A stretch of DNA of 64,000 nt from Gelidibacter pelagius (GTDB lineage Bacteria; Bacteroidota; Bacteroidia; Flavobacteriales; Flavobacteriaceae). The stretch spans positions 302,218-366,217 of the forward strand of contig NZ_JAGEVG010000002.1 in assembly GCF_017581925.1 (NCBI RefSeq). The letters are read 5' to 3'. This document shows, in pieces, positions 36,257 to 44,722 of the stretch (the first letter of the stretch is position 1; every line of letters starts with the position of its first letter). The position numbers and the translations under genes are program-made. A model generated the notes under the pieces. It was not told where the DNA came from, did no database searches, and saw nothing but the letters and a program-made list of their open reading frames with translations.

Positions 36257-37318
36257 ATGAACACAATCACAAAACTAGTTGTGCTGATCACTTTATGCTT
36301 AATTGCGAACATATCCCATGCACAGGACACACTCCAAAACCCAGACAATCACTTCAAGATCGAGAATCTTAAGCAGTTAAAGGAAACGATCGTAAACGAA
36401 GAAAAAGCATCTTTAAAAGCCGAAGTAGAGACGATTAATCAACGTCTTGAAAGAGGCGAGATTTCCCAAGAAAACGCAGAAGTCTTAAAGAATGAGATGG
36501 CTAAAAAGAGAGCATTGAACATTGAAAATCGCTTGGCCATTATTGATAATAAAATAGCACTTCTTCAACGCAACGATGCCAGCTATAAGTTAGAAAGCGA
36601 GAACAGAAATGAAATAGGCGTGAGTATTGGTTCTTTTACAGGAATTAGTATAAACAGTAAGAACGAGCCTCCAAAATATGATATTCGTACGACCAAGGAT
36701 TTTTTGTTTGCCATTGGCTTTAACAACACGATTATCGAAGGTCAAAGTTTGGATGACTCACCTTACCAAATAGGAGGCTCTGGATTTGTGGAATTGGGTT
36801 GGCTCTGGAAAACCCGACTCTTGAAAAACTCAAATTTTGCGAGAATGACGTATGGACTTTCCGTGCAATGGAATAAATTGTCCATAAAAGACAATCAATA
36901 CTTTGTTGAGAACGGAGAGGTGACGACGTTGGAACCGTTTCCGTATGAAATTAAAAAGGCGAAACTTAGAACTACAAGCTTAGTCGTTCCAATCCATTTT
37001 GAGTTTGGGCCTTCAAGATTTAAGGATTATGGTAACCGTATCAGATATTTAACAGGTAATCAATTCAAAGTTGGAATTGGTGGGTTTGCCGGTGTCAATT
37101 TGGGGACAATGCAAAAATTGAAGTATAAAGAAGATGGAAAAAATCAAAAGGATAAATTTAAATCAGATTACAACACCTCTAATTTTGTTTATGGTGTAAG
37201 TGCTTATGTTGGCGTTGGTGATTTCAGTGTTTATGCCAAATATAATCTCAATGATTTGTTTAAAGATCAAGCTGTTGCTCAGCGAAATGTGTCCTTGGGA
37301 TTACGTTGGGATTTTTAG
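36257..37318 (+). CDS. Outer membrane beta-barrel protein with coiled-coil N-terminus
   Basis: A 353-residue exported protein with signal peptide MNTITKLVVLITLCLIANISHA. A charged helical region predicted to coil (about 30-115, rich in Glu/Lys/Leu) precedes alternating beta strands that end in aromatic residues (final residues SLGLRWDF), a usual outer-membrane barrel signature. It follows the sigma factor and putative anti-sigma genes, so it may be their target or sensor. The function is otherwise unknown. An intrinsic terminator lies 25 bases after the stop. Confidence 0.65.
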   Translation: MNTITKLVVLITLCLIANISHAQDTLQNPDNHFKIENLKQLKETIVNEEKASLKAEVETINQRLERGEISQENAEVLKNEMAKKRALNIENRLAIIDNKIALLQRNDASYKLESENRNEIGVSIGSFTGISINSKNEPPKYDIRTTKDFLFAIGFNNTIIEGQSLDDSPYQIGGSGFVELGWLWKTRLLKNSNFARMTYGLSVQWNKLSIKDNQYFVENGEVTTLEPFPYEIKKAKLRTTSLVVPIHFEFGPSRFKDYGNRIRYLTGNQFKVGIGGFAGVNLGTMQKLKYKEDGKNQKDKFKSDYNTSNFVYGVSAYVGVGDFSVYAKYNLNDLFKDQAVAQRNVSLGLRWDF

Positions 37319-37343
37319 TTAATTTAATTCTATTGTGTTAGTC

Positions 37344-37379
37344 AAAAAGGGTGTTGAAAGTTATTCAATGCCTTTTTTT
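37344..37379 (+). terminator. Intrinsic terminator
   Basis: AAAAAGG-(G)-TGTTGAA pairs with TTCAATGCCTTTTT with one bulged G, followed by more T. It is placed between convergent genes (the barrel protein and the toxin) and may act in both directions. Confidence 0.7.
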
Positions 37380-37404
37380 CTTTCGGTGATGGCAAGGAAG
37401 AAGT

Positions 37405-37662
37405 CTAATCATAATGAAATCGACATTTTGCAATCAATATTTCATTTTCTTTGAATTGGTAGATCAGTCGGTGCTCACTATCAATTCGTCTTGACCAAAA
37501 GCCTGAATATTTATGCTTGAGTGGCTCTGGTTTACCAAGACCTTCAAAAGGGTTCCGTGCAATGTCTTTTAAAAGTTCATTGATTTTTTTTACTTTCCTT
37601 TTATCTGTTTTTTGCCAATACAAATAATCTTCCCAAGACTCATCAACAAATACATATTTCAT
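37405..37662 (-). CDS. yoeB: Type II toxin, Txe/YoeB family endoribonuclease
   Basis: An 85-residue ribosome-dependent mRNA interferase. All catalytic positions known from E. coli YoeB are present at the same numbers: Glu46, Arg65, His83 and Tyr84. The opening MKYVFVDESWEDYLYWQ is family-typical. I start at ATG 37662, not the upstream TTG. The antitoxin gene precedes it with one base between. The complete active site suggests a working toxin. Confidence 0.92.
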   Translation of the reverse strand: MKYVFVDESWEDYLYWQKTDKRKVKKINELLKDIARNPFEGLGKPEPLKHKYSGFWSRRIDSEHRLIYQFKENEILIAKCRFHYD

Positions 37663-37663
37663 T

Positions 37664-37918
37664 TTAGTTCTCAACTAGGTCTTTCTCGAACGATTTTTCG
37701 TTTTTCAGCTTTTCAATGGCTGCATCTAATCGAAGTTCATTTTTTCGAGAAGACAATTCGTGGTTGGTTGCCATTAATGAATTGTACTCTTCTAATGACA
37801 TCACTACAATTCCTGAGTCTTTGCCGCGATTGATGATTAGCGTCTCGAAGTTTTTAACCACTCTGTCCAAGTAGCTCTTAATATCTTTTCTGAATTCTGA
37901 AACGGTTGTGATTAACAT
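37664..37918 (-). CDS. yefM: Type II antitoxin, YefM/Phd family
   Basis: An 84-residue antitoxin. The N-terminal DNA-binding half is MLITTVSEFRKDIKSYLDRV with VVMSLEEYNSLMAT near 38, which is characteristic of Phd/YefM. The C-terminal charged helix (KLKNEKSFEKDLVEN) would neutralise YoeB. The start at 37918 begins the family-typical sequence; the frame extends upstream into the operator. It is likely to repress its own promoter together with the toxin. Confidence 0.9.
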   Translation of the reverse strand: MLITTVSEFRKDIKSYLDRVVKNFETLIINRGKDSGIVVMSLEEYNSLMATNHELSSRKNELRLDAAIEKLKNEKSFEKDLVEN

Positions 37919-37941
37919 AAATAATTGTATCATATTAGGTA

Positions 37942-37973
37942 CAAATATATGTACAAAATAGGTCTTGAACAAA
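37942..37973 (-). promoter_or_regulatory. Promoter and overlapping operator of yefM-yoeB
   Basis: Read on the minus strand: TTTG (37973-37970), 20 bases, TATATTTG (37949-37942). Two TTTGTAC direct repeats spaced 12 bases apart overlap the -7 box and the bases upstream, a plausible YefM-YoeB binding site for autoregulation. Confidence 0.6.
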
Positions 37974-38154
37974 TACTTACCATAATTGTGTTTTTAAAAA
38001 GAGGTTTAAGATGATTATATGACATCTTTTTGAAAAATGAGATCAGGTTTGAGAAACAGTTTTGACTTAGCTCGTTTTCCGAAAACTCAAAGCGCACATT
38101 CCTTAAATGTTTGCTTTCTTTGTGCTATTTTTACAAAAAATTACATCTACAACT

Positions 38155-40122
38155 TTGATTTCAAGATCCACTATAGACCAAATATTTGAAACCGCCCGTG
38201 TTGAGGAGGTCATTGGCGATTTCGTCAACCTCAAAAAATCCGGGAGTAATTTCAAAGGTTTGAGCCCGTTTAGCGATGAACGTTCACCAAGTTTTATGGT
38301 GAGTCCCGTAAAGCAAATCTGGAAGGATTTTAGTAGTGGTAAAGGAGGAAATGCCGTGACCTTTCTTATGGAACACGAGCATTTTACTTATCCTGAAGCT
38401 CTTAAGTACCTCGCCAGAAAATACAATATCGAGATTGAGAGAACCGAGCAGACCAATGAGCAAAAGGAAGTTGCCAATGAAAGGGAAAGCCTCTATTTGG
38501 TCAATGAGTTTGCGAATACTTATTTTCAAAATACACTGCATAAAACAGATCAAGGGAAAGCAATTGGCTTGAGTTATTTCAAGGAACGTGGCTTTACAAT
38601 TGACACGATCAATACCTTCAATTTGGGGTATTCGTTGGATGAATGGCAAGCCTTTACTGACGAAGCCTTGAAGAAAGGTTACCAACTCGAATTCCTTGAA
38701 AAAACGGGATTGACCATTGTCAAAGACGAGAAACGATTTGATCGGTTTAAGGGTCGGGTTATGTTCCCCATCCACAGTATGAGTGGACGGATTTTAGGTT
38801 TTGGAGGTCGAATTTTGGGTGTTGATAAGAAGGCTGCAAAATATCTTAACTCTCCAGAAAGTGAAGTCTATCACAAAAGTAAAATCTTGTATGGTTTGTT
38901 CCATGCCAAACAATCCATCGCCAAAGAAGACAATTGCTATTTGGTAGAGGGATATACTGATGTCATCCAGTTCCATCAATCTGGTGTTAAGAATGTGGTA
39001 TCATCTTCTGGAACAGCGTTGTCGCCGGAACAGATTCGTTTGATAAATCGTTTGACCAAAAACATCACCGTGCTATTTGATGGTGATGCTGCAGGAGTTC
39101 GTGCCGCCGTAAGAGGTATTGATTTGATTTTGGAACAAGGCATGAATGTCAAAGTGTGTTCCTTTCCAAGCGGTGCCGATCCGGATAGTTTTGCCAGACA
39201 GAATACTCCTGAAGAGCTTGCGTCCTATCTTGAGGGCAATGCCAAAGATTTCATACAGTTTAAAGCATCCTTATTGGTTGAGGAAGCCAAAAACGATCCT
39301 ATAAAAAAGGCCGATACCATTCGGGAAATTGTCAATAGTATTTCAAAGATTCCTGACCCGATCAAACGGGAGATCTATGTAAAAGAATGTTCCAATATTA
39401 TGGACATCAGTGAAGCGGTCTTGTTCAGTACTTTGGCTCAGATGGGTAAAAAGGAAACTCAAGAAGCCAACAGACAACATAAAACGGAACAAAAAGCTTT
39501 TGATGTGGTGCGCTCAGAACAGCCTGAAAAAAAAGTGAACCATCAATATGTATTGGAGCAGAAGATTATAGAAATCTTGTTGCTTTATGGTAACGAAACG
39601 GAAGAGTTTGAAGATTTAGTCATGAAGGAAGATGATGCTGGCGACCTGAAAATGGAGCCAATAATCCATCAGGCGAAGGTGTTTGAGAAAATATATCTCG
39701 ATTTACAGGAGGATGAAATGCAGTTTTCTGATGAACATTTCAAGAGTTTATATTATGTTATTATTGAGGCATTGCACCAATCGAAAGAGTTTCAACTGAA
39801 GGATTTTATCAACAGACTCGATCAGAAAATGGCCAATGAGGTGACCACCATATTGATGAATGATGAACGCTATAGCCTCCATGATTGGGAGCGCAACCAT
39901 ATTATTCCTAAAAATAAGGATCAATCCATAGCACAATTGGTGACCCAAACGATTCTGAGTTTAAGATGCTTTTTGATCGATCAAAAGGTGATGGAATATA
40001 AGATGGAAATTTCTCAACCACAAAATAATGCCATGGGAATCATGGAAGATGTCCGGGATTATTTAAGGTTAAAAACACTCTTGTCTAAAAAATTAGGAAA
40101 AGTGGTTGGCGGAAAAATTTAA
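38155..40122 (+). CDS. dnaG: DNA primase DnaG
   Basis: Makes RNA primers at the replication fork. The 655-residue protein has an N-terminal CHC2-like domain (1-100), a TOPRIM catalytic core (about 245-340; YLVEGYTDVIQFHQSG and FDGDAAGVRA) and a C-terminal helicase-interaction region. The four zinc ligands of the CHC2 finger are absent: the aligned positions are Ser37, Ser40, Asp58 and Ser61 (LSPFSDE and IWKDFSSGKGG). The start is probably TTG 38155, giving MISRSTIDQIFETARVEEVIG as in relatives. The end overlaps the convergent response regulator by four bases. Confidence 0.9.
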   Translation: MISRSTIDQIFETARVEEVIGDFVNLKKSGSNFKGLSPFSDERSPSFMVSPVKQIWKDFSSGKGGNAVTFLMEHEHFTYPEALKYLARKYNIEIERTEQTNEQKEVANERESLYLVNEFANTYFQNTLHKTDQGKAIGLSYFKERGFTIDTINTFNLGYSLDEWQAFTDEALKKGYQLEFLEKTGLTIVKDEKRFDRFKGRVMFPIHSMSGRILGFGGRILGVDKKAAKYLNSPESEVYHKSKILYGLFHAKQSIAKEDNCYLVEGYTDVIQFHQSGVKNVVSSSGTALSPEQIRLINRLTKNITVLFDGDAAGVRAAVRGIDLILEQGMNVKVCSFPSGADPDSFARQNTPEELASYLEGNAKDFIQFKASLLVEEAKNDPIKKADTIREIVNSISKIPDPIKREIYVKECSNIMDISEAVLFSTLAQMGKKETQEANRQHKTEQKAFDVVRSEQPEKKVNHQYVLEQKIIEILLLYGNETEEFEDLVMKEDDAGDLKMEPIIHQAKVFEKIYLDLQEDEMQFSDEHFKSLYYVIIEALHQSKEFQLKDFINRLDQKMANEVTTILMNDERYSLHDWERNHIIPKNKDQSIAQLVTQTILSLRCFLIDQKVMEYKMEISQPQNNAMGIMEDVRDYLRLKTLLSKKLGKVVGGKI

Positions 40123-40748
40123 ACGGTGCCCATATGTTGCGCTTGATGGATTAAATCCACAAGATTTGTGACATTCAGTTTTTTGAAAAGTCTGGCTTTA
40201 TACGTGCTGACAGTTTTTTCGTTGATATCGAGTTCCAAAGCAATTTCTTTGTTCTTCTTCCCCGTGGAAAGCAGCTTCAAAACTTCGACTTCCCGTGTGG
40301 ATAAGCGTTTGTAAAGTTTGCTCTTTGAGTTACGGGTTTCGTTAAAGTGCAAATGTTTCGCCATGTTATCACTCAAATAGATATCGCCATTATGTACTTT
40401 AATAATGGCTTCTCTAATAGTTTCTGTGTCTACCGTTTTTGAAAGATAACCGGAGGCACCTGCTTTAATAGTGCTGATTGCATAGATTTCTTCAGGGTGA
40501 TAACTGAATATGATGACTTTTACATTTTCATGCTCTTTTTTAATAGCTCTTAAGGCTGTGATGCCATTGAGCTCTGGAAGATCAATTTCAGAAATGATCA
40601 CATCTACCGGATAACGTCTTATAAATTCGAAGATTTCAATGCCTGTGCCAACAGTTCCAACGACTTCAATGTCTGGATCTGATTCAAAAAACAGTTTCAA
40701 GCCCTTTCTTACAATGGGATGGTAGTCCACAACCAATACCTTAATCAT
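40119..40748 (-). CDS. Atypical NarL/LuxR-type response regulator
   Basis: A 209-residue receiver plus helix-turn-helix protein. The C-terminal LuxR domain is clear (LSTREVEVLKLLSTGKKNKEIALELDINEKTVSTYKARLFKKL, discontinuous positions about 148-192). In the receiver the phospho-acceptor Asp position is Glu54 (IISEIDLP) and the acidic pocket has Asp8-Tyr9 instead of Asp-Asp. Ser82 and Lys104 are kept. No histidine kinase gene is adjacent. It may act without phosphorylation, with Glu54 mimicking the phosphorylated state. Confidence 0.85.
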   Translation of the reverse strand: MIKVLVVDYHPIVRKGLKLFFESDPDIEVVGTVGTGIEIFEFIRRYPVDVIISEIDLPELNGITALRAIKKEHENVKVIIFSYHPEEIYAISTIKAGASGYLSKTVDTETIREAIIKVHNGDIYLSDNMAKHLHFNETRNSKSKLYKRLSTREVEVLKLLSTGKKNKEIALELDINEKTVSTYKARLFKKLNVTNLVDLIHQAQHMGTV

Positions 40749-40900
40749 AATTTGTTGTTTGTTAGTTAATTAAGTTAGTCTATACACTTAAGAGGATAAG
40801 TTTAAGATTGTGGAGATTCGCTTCGTAAATGTATGAAAAAAAACATGATATTCCGCTGATTTTGATAACATTCAATGAATTTCATAATGAAATTGTTAAA

Positions 40901-41689
40901 TTATTTTAAGTTTTCAGGTATTTCACATATTGGAATAGGAACCATTTTATGCTGGTTGTTTCTGTTTAGTTTTGAGAAAAGTTCAAAGACCTCTCGTTTT
41001 CTGCCTTCGAAATCATTGGCTGTTTTTCCATTTTCTTTCATGGTCATTGCCCATTCCAATTCCGGGTAGGACGCACCTATCTGGTCTTCATCACTTCTGT
41101 CATCGCCAAACAAACCGTCACTAGGAGCTGCTTTGATAATGGCTTCTGAAACACCCAATACTTTCGCGAGATCATAGATTTCAGATTTCATTAGATCAGC
41201 AATTGGACTCAAATCTACACCACCATCACCATATTTTGTGTAAAAACCAACCCCGAAATCTTCTACTTTGTTACCAGTGCCTGCCACCAATAAGCCATGT
41301 AGTCCTGCATAGTAGTATAATGTTGTCATTCTTAATCTTGCCCGCGTGTTCGCAAGTGCCATGTCAACGGTAGCTTGTTCTTTAGTGACAGACACTTCGG
41401 CCTTGAATTGATCGAAAACTGGAGTGAGATCCACCAATGTATCCTTTACGTTCGCAAAGTTGTTCTTTAATTGTTTTATATGTTCTTGCCCTCGTGATAC
41501 ATGGCTTTTTGGTTGATGTATGGGCATTTCAAGGCATAACACGTCCAAACCTGTCTTGGCACATAAGATGGAAGTAACAGCCGAATCAATTCCGCCAGAA
41601 ATACCAATCACAAAACCGTTTACTTTGGCATTATTGGCATAATCTTTTAGCCAATTCACAATGTGGTCAATAACTTTTTCAGTTTGCAT
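40901..41689 (-). CDS. nadE: NAD synthase (ammonia-dependent)
   Basis: Amidates nicotinic acid adenine dinucleotide to NAD. It has 262 residues with the ATP pyrophosphatase P-loop GISGGIDSAV (near 27-36). GTGNKVEDFGVGFYTKYGDGGVDLSPI, near 160, matches the NadE substrate-binding segment, read here in pieces. There is no N-terminal glutaminase domain, so it uses free ammonia. A TATTTTTG box on the minus strand (41738-41731) would start its transcript, overlapping the gldB promoter region. Confidence 0.92.
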   Translation of the reverse strand: MQTEKVIDHIVNWLKDYANNAKVNGFVIGISGGIDSAVTSILCAKTGLDVLCLEMPIHQPKSHVSRGQEHIKQLKNNFANVKDTLVDLTPVFDQFKAEVSVTKEQATVDMALANTRARLRMTTLYYYAGLHGLLVAGTGNKVEDFGVGFYTKYGDGGVDLSPIADLMKSEIYDLAKVLGVSEAIIKAAPSDGLFGDDRSDEDQIGASYPELEWAMTMKENGKTANDFEGRKREVFELFSKLNRNNQHKMVPIPICEIPENLK

Positions 41690-41692
41690 TTT

Positions 41693-41725
41693 TTGGAGGA
41701 TTTAACACAAAGAATATTACCTTTG
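41693..41725 (+). promoter_or_regulatory. Promoter of gldB-gldC
   Basis: TTG (41693-41695) and TACCTTTG (41718-41725), 22 bases apart, match the Bacteroidota consensus. A divergent minus-strand -7 box for nadE (41731-41738) lies six bases away, so the two promoters are almost back to back. Confidence 0.65.
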
Positions 41726-41783
41726 TACCACAAAAATAAAGTAATCGTCTAAGTAATAAAAATTAAAGAGGTTTAAAACATCT

Positions 41784-42743
41784 ATGAAGAATATTGGTTT
41801 TCTATTGGCCCTGCTGTTTGTTTTTAACGCTTGTAAAGAAAGTGATCAGATAGAAAGTGAAATTTCTAAAATTGATATAGACCTAAAAGTAGAACGATTT
41901 GATTTGGATTTTGCCAATGCTAAAACTGTTGACTTACCCAAGTTGAAATCTGATTATCCTTTTTTGTTTTCAGAACGCATCCCTGATTCTATATGGGTTG
42001 ATCGCATTAATGATTCGCTTCAGAAGGAACTGTCAAACGAAGTTGAAAAAACCTATTCTAATTTTGATGATGTTCATCATGATATCGCATCACTTTTTCA
42101 ACATTTGAAATATTACGATAAAACCTTTAAAGTGCCAAGAGTGATTACCGTAACTTCAGATGTAGATTACAGAAATAAAACGATTGTCACAGATACAATT
42201 GTACTGATTTCTTTAGATACGTATTTAGGTTCTGAGCATCACTTTTACGAAGGTATTCAGAGGTTTTTGACCGTAAATATGAAGCGTTCTCAAATAGTGA
42301 GCGATTTGGCAGCAAACTATTCAGAGAATTACATATTTCAAAATAATCCAAAAACTCTTCTGGATGATATGATCTATTTCGGAAAGCAGTTATATTTTAA
42401 GGATAAGATGATTCCATTCAAATCTGATGCTGTAAAAATTGGGTATTCTGAAGCGCAATTGGATTGGGCGAATGCAAATGAAAGTGAAATCTGGCGCTAT
42501 TTTATTGAACGGGAACTTTTATTCAGTACGGACAATAGTTTGGCTGGTCGCTTTATTGCCGATGCGCCTTTTTCTAAATTTTATTTGGAATTGGACAGTG
42601 AGTCGCCAGGTAAAATAGGTCAATACTTAGGGTGGCAAATCGTAAGATCTTTTATGAAAAACAATGACGTTCCATTCATGGAGATGTTGCAAATGAATGC
42701 TGACGAAATTTTTAATAATTCTAAATTTAAACCGCGAAAATAA
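41784..42743 (+). CDS. gldB: Gliding motility lipoprotein GldB
   Basis: A 319-residue lipoprotein (signal MKNIGFLLALLFVFNAC, lipobox Cys17) required for gliding and for stability of the type IX secretion machinery in Flavobacterium johnsoniae. Family features include KVERFDLDFANA near 36, YPFLFSERIPDSIWVDR and the C-terminal SPGKIGQYLGWQIVRSFM. The gldC start overlaps its stop by one base. The nadE-gldB-gldC neighbourhood is conserved in Flavobacteriia, supporting the call. Confidence 0.9.
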   Translation: MKNIGFLLALLFVFNACKESDQIESEISKIDIDLKVERFDLDFANAKTVDLPKLKSDYPFLFSERIPDSIWVDRINDSLQKELSNEVEKTYSNFDDVHHDIASLFQHLKYYDKTFKVPRVITVTSDVDYRNKTIVTDTIVLISLDTYLGSEHHFYEGIQRFLTVNMKRSQIVSDLAANYSENYIFQNNPKTLLDDMIYFGKQLYFKDKMIPFKSDAVKIGYSEAQLDWANANESEIWRYFIERELLFSTDNSLAGRFIADAPFSKFYLELDSESPGKIGQYLGWQIVRSFMKNNDVPFMEMLQMNADEIFNNSKFKPRK

Positions 42744-43078
42744 TGTCAAAAACCATAAAATCAACCATTGAGTTACACGTTGAACTGGATGAAAACCGCG
42801 TTCCTGAAAAACTAAGTTGGACGGCACCAGATGGTGGAATCAACAACGAAGAGGCCAAGGCCATGATGCTTTCAGTATGGGATAGTGAAGCGCAAGAGAC
42901 TTTGCGTATCGATCTTTGGACGAAAGATATGCCTGTAGATGAAATGAAACTATTTTTCCATCAAACATTGGTCGAAATGAGCAACACTTTTCATCGCGCT
43001 ACAGAAGATGAAAAAATGTCTGCAACTATGATGGATTTCTGCGATTATTTTGCCGAAAAATTAGAGCTCAATAAGTAA
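42743..43078 (+). CDS. gldC: Gliding motility protein GldC
   Basis: A 111-residue soluble protein with no signal peptide. The sequence KSTIELHVELDENRVPEKLSW ... EAKAMMLSVWD matches the GldC family. It is encoded directly after gldB, overlapping its stop by one base. In F. johnsoniae, gldC mutants glide poorly; the biochemical role is not known. Confidence 0.9.
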   Translation: MSKTIKSTIELHVELDENRVPEKLSWTAPDGGINNEEAKAMMLSVWDSEAQETLRIDLWTKDMPVDEMKLFFHQTLVEMSNTFHRATEDEKMSATMMDFCDYFAEKLELNK

Positions 43079-43108
43079 GATCCATAAGCCTGAAAGATTT
43101 CTAAAACC

Positions 43109-43140
43109 AACCTGCAAGGTTTCTAAAACCTGGCAGGTTT
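43109..43140. repeat. P1 palindrome
   Basis: AACCTGCAAGGTTT ... AAACCTGGCAGGTTT, 20 bases before the DUF4230 gene. The right arm carries GGC where most copies have TGT. Confidence 0.85.
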
Positions 43141-43160
43141 ATATAAATAACAAATAAACA

Positions 43161-43772
43161 ATGCGCAAACTCCTGTACGTTTTAATTTTAGTGTTGGTCG
43201 TTTTGTTCGGCTATCGCTTTATTTTTAATGATAAGGACAAAACGATTCTACAGGAAAATTCTGCACTCATCCAAGAGCAGATTAAGAATGTCAGCAAGTT
43301 AGTGGTCACCGAAGGGCATTTCAGTCAGGTGTTTACCTATAAAAATTCAAAAGCTATTTTTGCCAACTTGGTCAGTGTTGAAAAGAAGGCACTGGTAGTG
43401 GTCAATGCAGATGTAACGGTGTCCTACGATTTAAGCCTTATTGAATATGAATTGGATGAAGCCTCCAAAACACTCAGAATTTTAAGTATTCCAAAAGAAG
43501 AGATTAATATCAGTCCAGATTTTGAGTATTATGATATCACAGCTGATTATTTAAATCCCTTTAAAGCGGAAGATTATAATAAGATCAAAGATAAAGTCAG
43601 GGTGCAATTGATGAAAAAGATTGAAGCCTCCAATTTGAAAAGCAATGCACAAAATCGTCTGATCAGCGAATTGTCAAAATTCTATATCCTGACCAGTTCT
43701 TTAGGCTGGACACTTCAATATGAAGGTAATTCCATTAAATCTTCTGACGATTTGCAGAATATCAAACTATAA
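43161..43772 (+). CDS. DUF4230 domain protein
   Basis: A 203-residue membrane-anchored protein: an N-terminal transmembrane helix (LLYVLILVLVVLFGYRFIF) followed by a DUF4230 domain (KLVVTEGHFSQVFTYK ... VVVNADVTVSYDLSLIEYEL ... LSIPKEEINISPDFEYYDI). The family is common in Bacteroidota and has no established function. Its stop overlaps the convergent rhodanese gene by six bases. Confidence 0.8.
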   Translation: MRKLLYVLILVLVVLFGYRFIFNDKDKTILQENSALIQEQIKNVSKLVVTEGHFSQVFTYKNSKAIFANLVSVEKKALVVVNADVTVSYDLSLIEYELDEASKTLRILSIPKEEINISPDFEYYDITADYLNPFKAEDYNKIKDKVRVQLMKKIEASNLKSNAQNRLISELSKFYILTSSLGWTLQYEGNSIKSSDDLQNIKL

Positions 43773-44072
43773 TTTATTTTTCAAACTTAACCAACCTCCA
43801 CCATTGGTGGCAATAATATTATTCAAATTTAAATATTCGGCGGCCTTTGCAGATCTGGCGCCACTTGCACAACAGGTAATTACTGGTTTGTTCATTTTTT
43901 TAATTTCCCCAATCCGATTTTTTAACTCATCCAATGGAATGTGTTTTGCGTTCTTAATATGGCCATTGTCCCATTCCCTTTGAGTCCGCACATCCAGAAT
44001 AATGGCTCCTTTTTTTAAAAGTTCATTAATTTGTCTTTTTTTGATACCGAATATAAAATCGAAAATTCCCAT
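43767..44072 (-). CDS. Single-domain rhodanese-like protein
   Basis: A 101-residue rhodanese/PspE-type domain. The active-site loop is CCASGARS (near 70-77), with the second Cys as the likely persulfide carrier and the Arg in the usual place. AIILDVRTQREWDNGHI and HIPLDELKNRI are family-typical. It starts at ATG 44072 with MGIFDFIFGI; the longer upstream frame overlaps the tetR gene and is not credible. A role in sulfur transfer is possible but not shown by context. Confidence 0.85.
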   Translation of the reverse strand: MGIFDFIFGIKKRQINELLKKGAIILDVRTQREWDNGHIKNAKHIPLDELKNRIGEIKKMNKPVITCCASGARSAKAAEYLNLNNIIATNGGGWLSLKNKL

Positions 44073-44112
44073 AGTTTTCTTTTGTTTAAATTTACGAAAT
44101 ATTGAAGAAACC

Positions 44113-44706
44113 TTGAATTTTAAACATAGGAACTTGAACACCGAAGGTACCCGTCGAGATGAAATCATAAACACAGCCACAGAACTTTTTAAAGACAAAG
44201 GGTATAGTGCTGTAACCATGCGCGATTTGGCAACGGCCATGGGCATGAAAGCGGCAAGCCTTTACAATCACATCAACTCTAAGCAGGAAATTCTAAAAGC
44301 TATCATCATTTCTTTGGCTGAAGAATTCACACAAGGTATGGATGCAATTAAAAAATTAGATCAGACGGCCATCGAAAAGTTGAAACTGATTGTAGCACTC
44401 CACGTCGATATTACAACAAAGAACCCTCATGGAATGGCATCCCTCAACAATGATTGGATGCATTTAGAAGGCCAACTGGATTATTATTTGGGATTACGAG
44501 AGCGCTATGAACAAGATTTTGTAGAGATTATTAGAGATGGAATTTCTTCTAATGAAATTGTCGATACAAACCCTGAAGTAGTGATGTTCTCAATACTTTC
44601 TACACTGCGCTCCTTGTATTTATGGATCCCCAAAAAAGAAGAAATTAACGCAAAAGCCTTAGCCCAAAACTTGAGCGAGGTTCTCATCAACGGAATTAAC
44701 AAATAG
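44113..44706 (+). CDS. TetR family regulator of the phenylacetate cluster
   Basis: A protein of about 197 residues with a TetR helix-turn-helix (SAVTMRDLATAMGMKAASLYNHI, discontinuous, near 34-57) and a helical ligand-binding domain. No ATG fits the start; TTG 44113 or TTG 44134 are the candidates. It stands directly before paaE with a strong inverted repeat between them. By analogy with PaaR-type TetR regulators in other phyla, it may repress the paa genes and be released by phenylacetyl-CoA; that is inference. Confidence 0.78.
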   Translation: MNFKHRNLNTEGTRRDEIINTATELFKDKGYSAVTMRDLATAMGMKAASLYNHINSKQEILKAIIISLAEEFTQGMDAIKKLDQTAIEKLKLIVALHVDITTKNPHGMASLNNDWMHLEGQLDYYLGLRERYEQDFVEIIRDGISSNEIVDTNPEVVMFSILSTLRSLYLWIPKKEEINAKALAQNLSEVLINGINK

Positions 44707-44722
44707 TTTACAATAAATTTTG

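Noticed and set aside
36172..36372. 66-residue frame overlapping the end of the putative anti-sigma gene and the barrel gene
   Set aside because: It reads through a P2 palindrome and the barrel gene in another frame; no family features.
37405..37972. YoeB/YefM as a decayed locus
   Set aside because: All catalytic residues and both full-length frames are intact.
44002..44112. N-terminal extension of the TetR protein from 44002
   Set aside because: The added residues are the antisense of the rhodanese gene and precede the predicted promoter; the helix-turn-helix domain needs none of them.
44073..44246. N-terminal extension of the rhodanese gene on the minus strand
   Set aside because: It overlaps the tetR gene; the rhodanese fold starts at ATG 44072.
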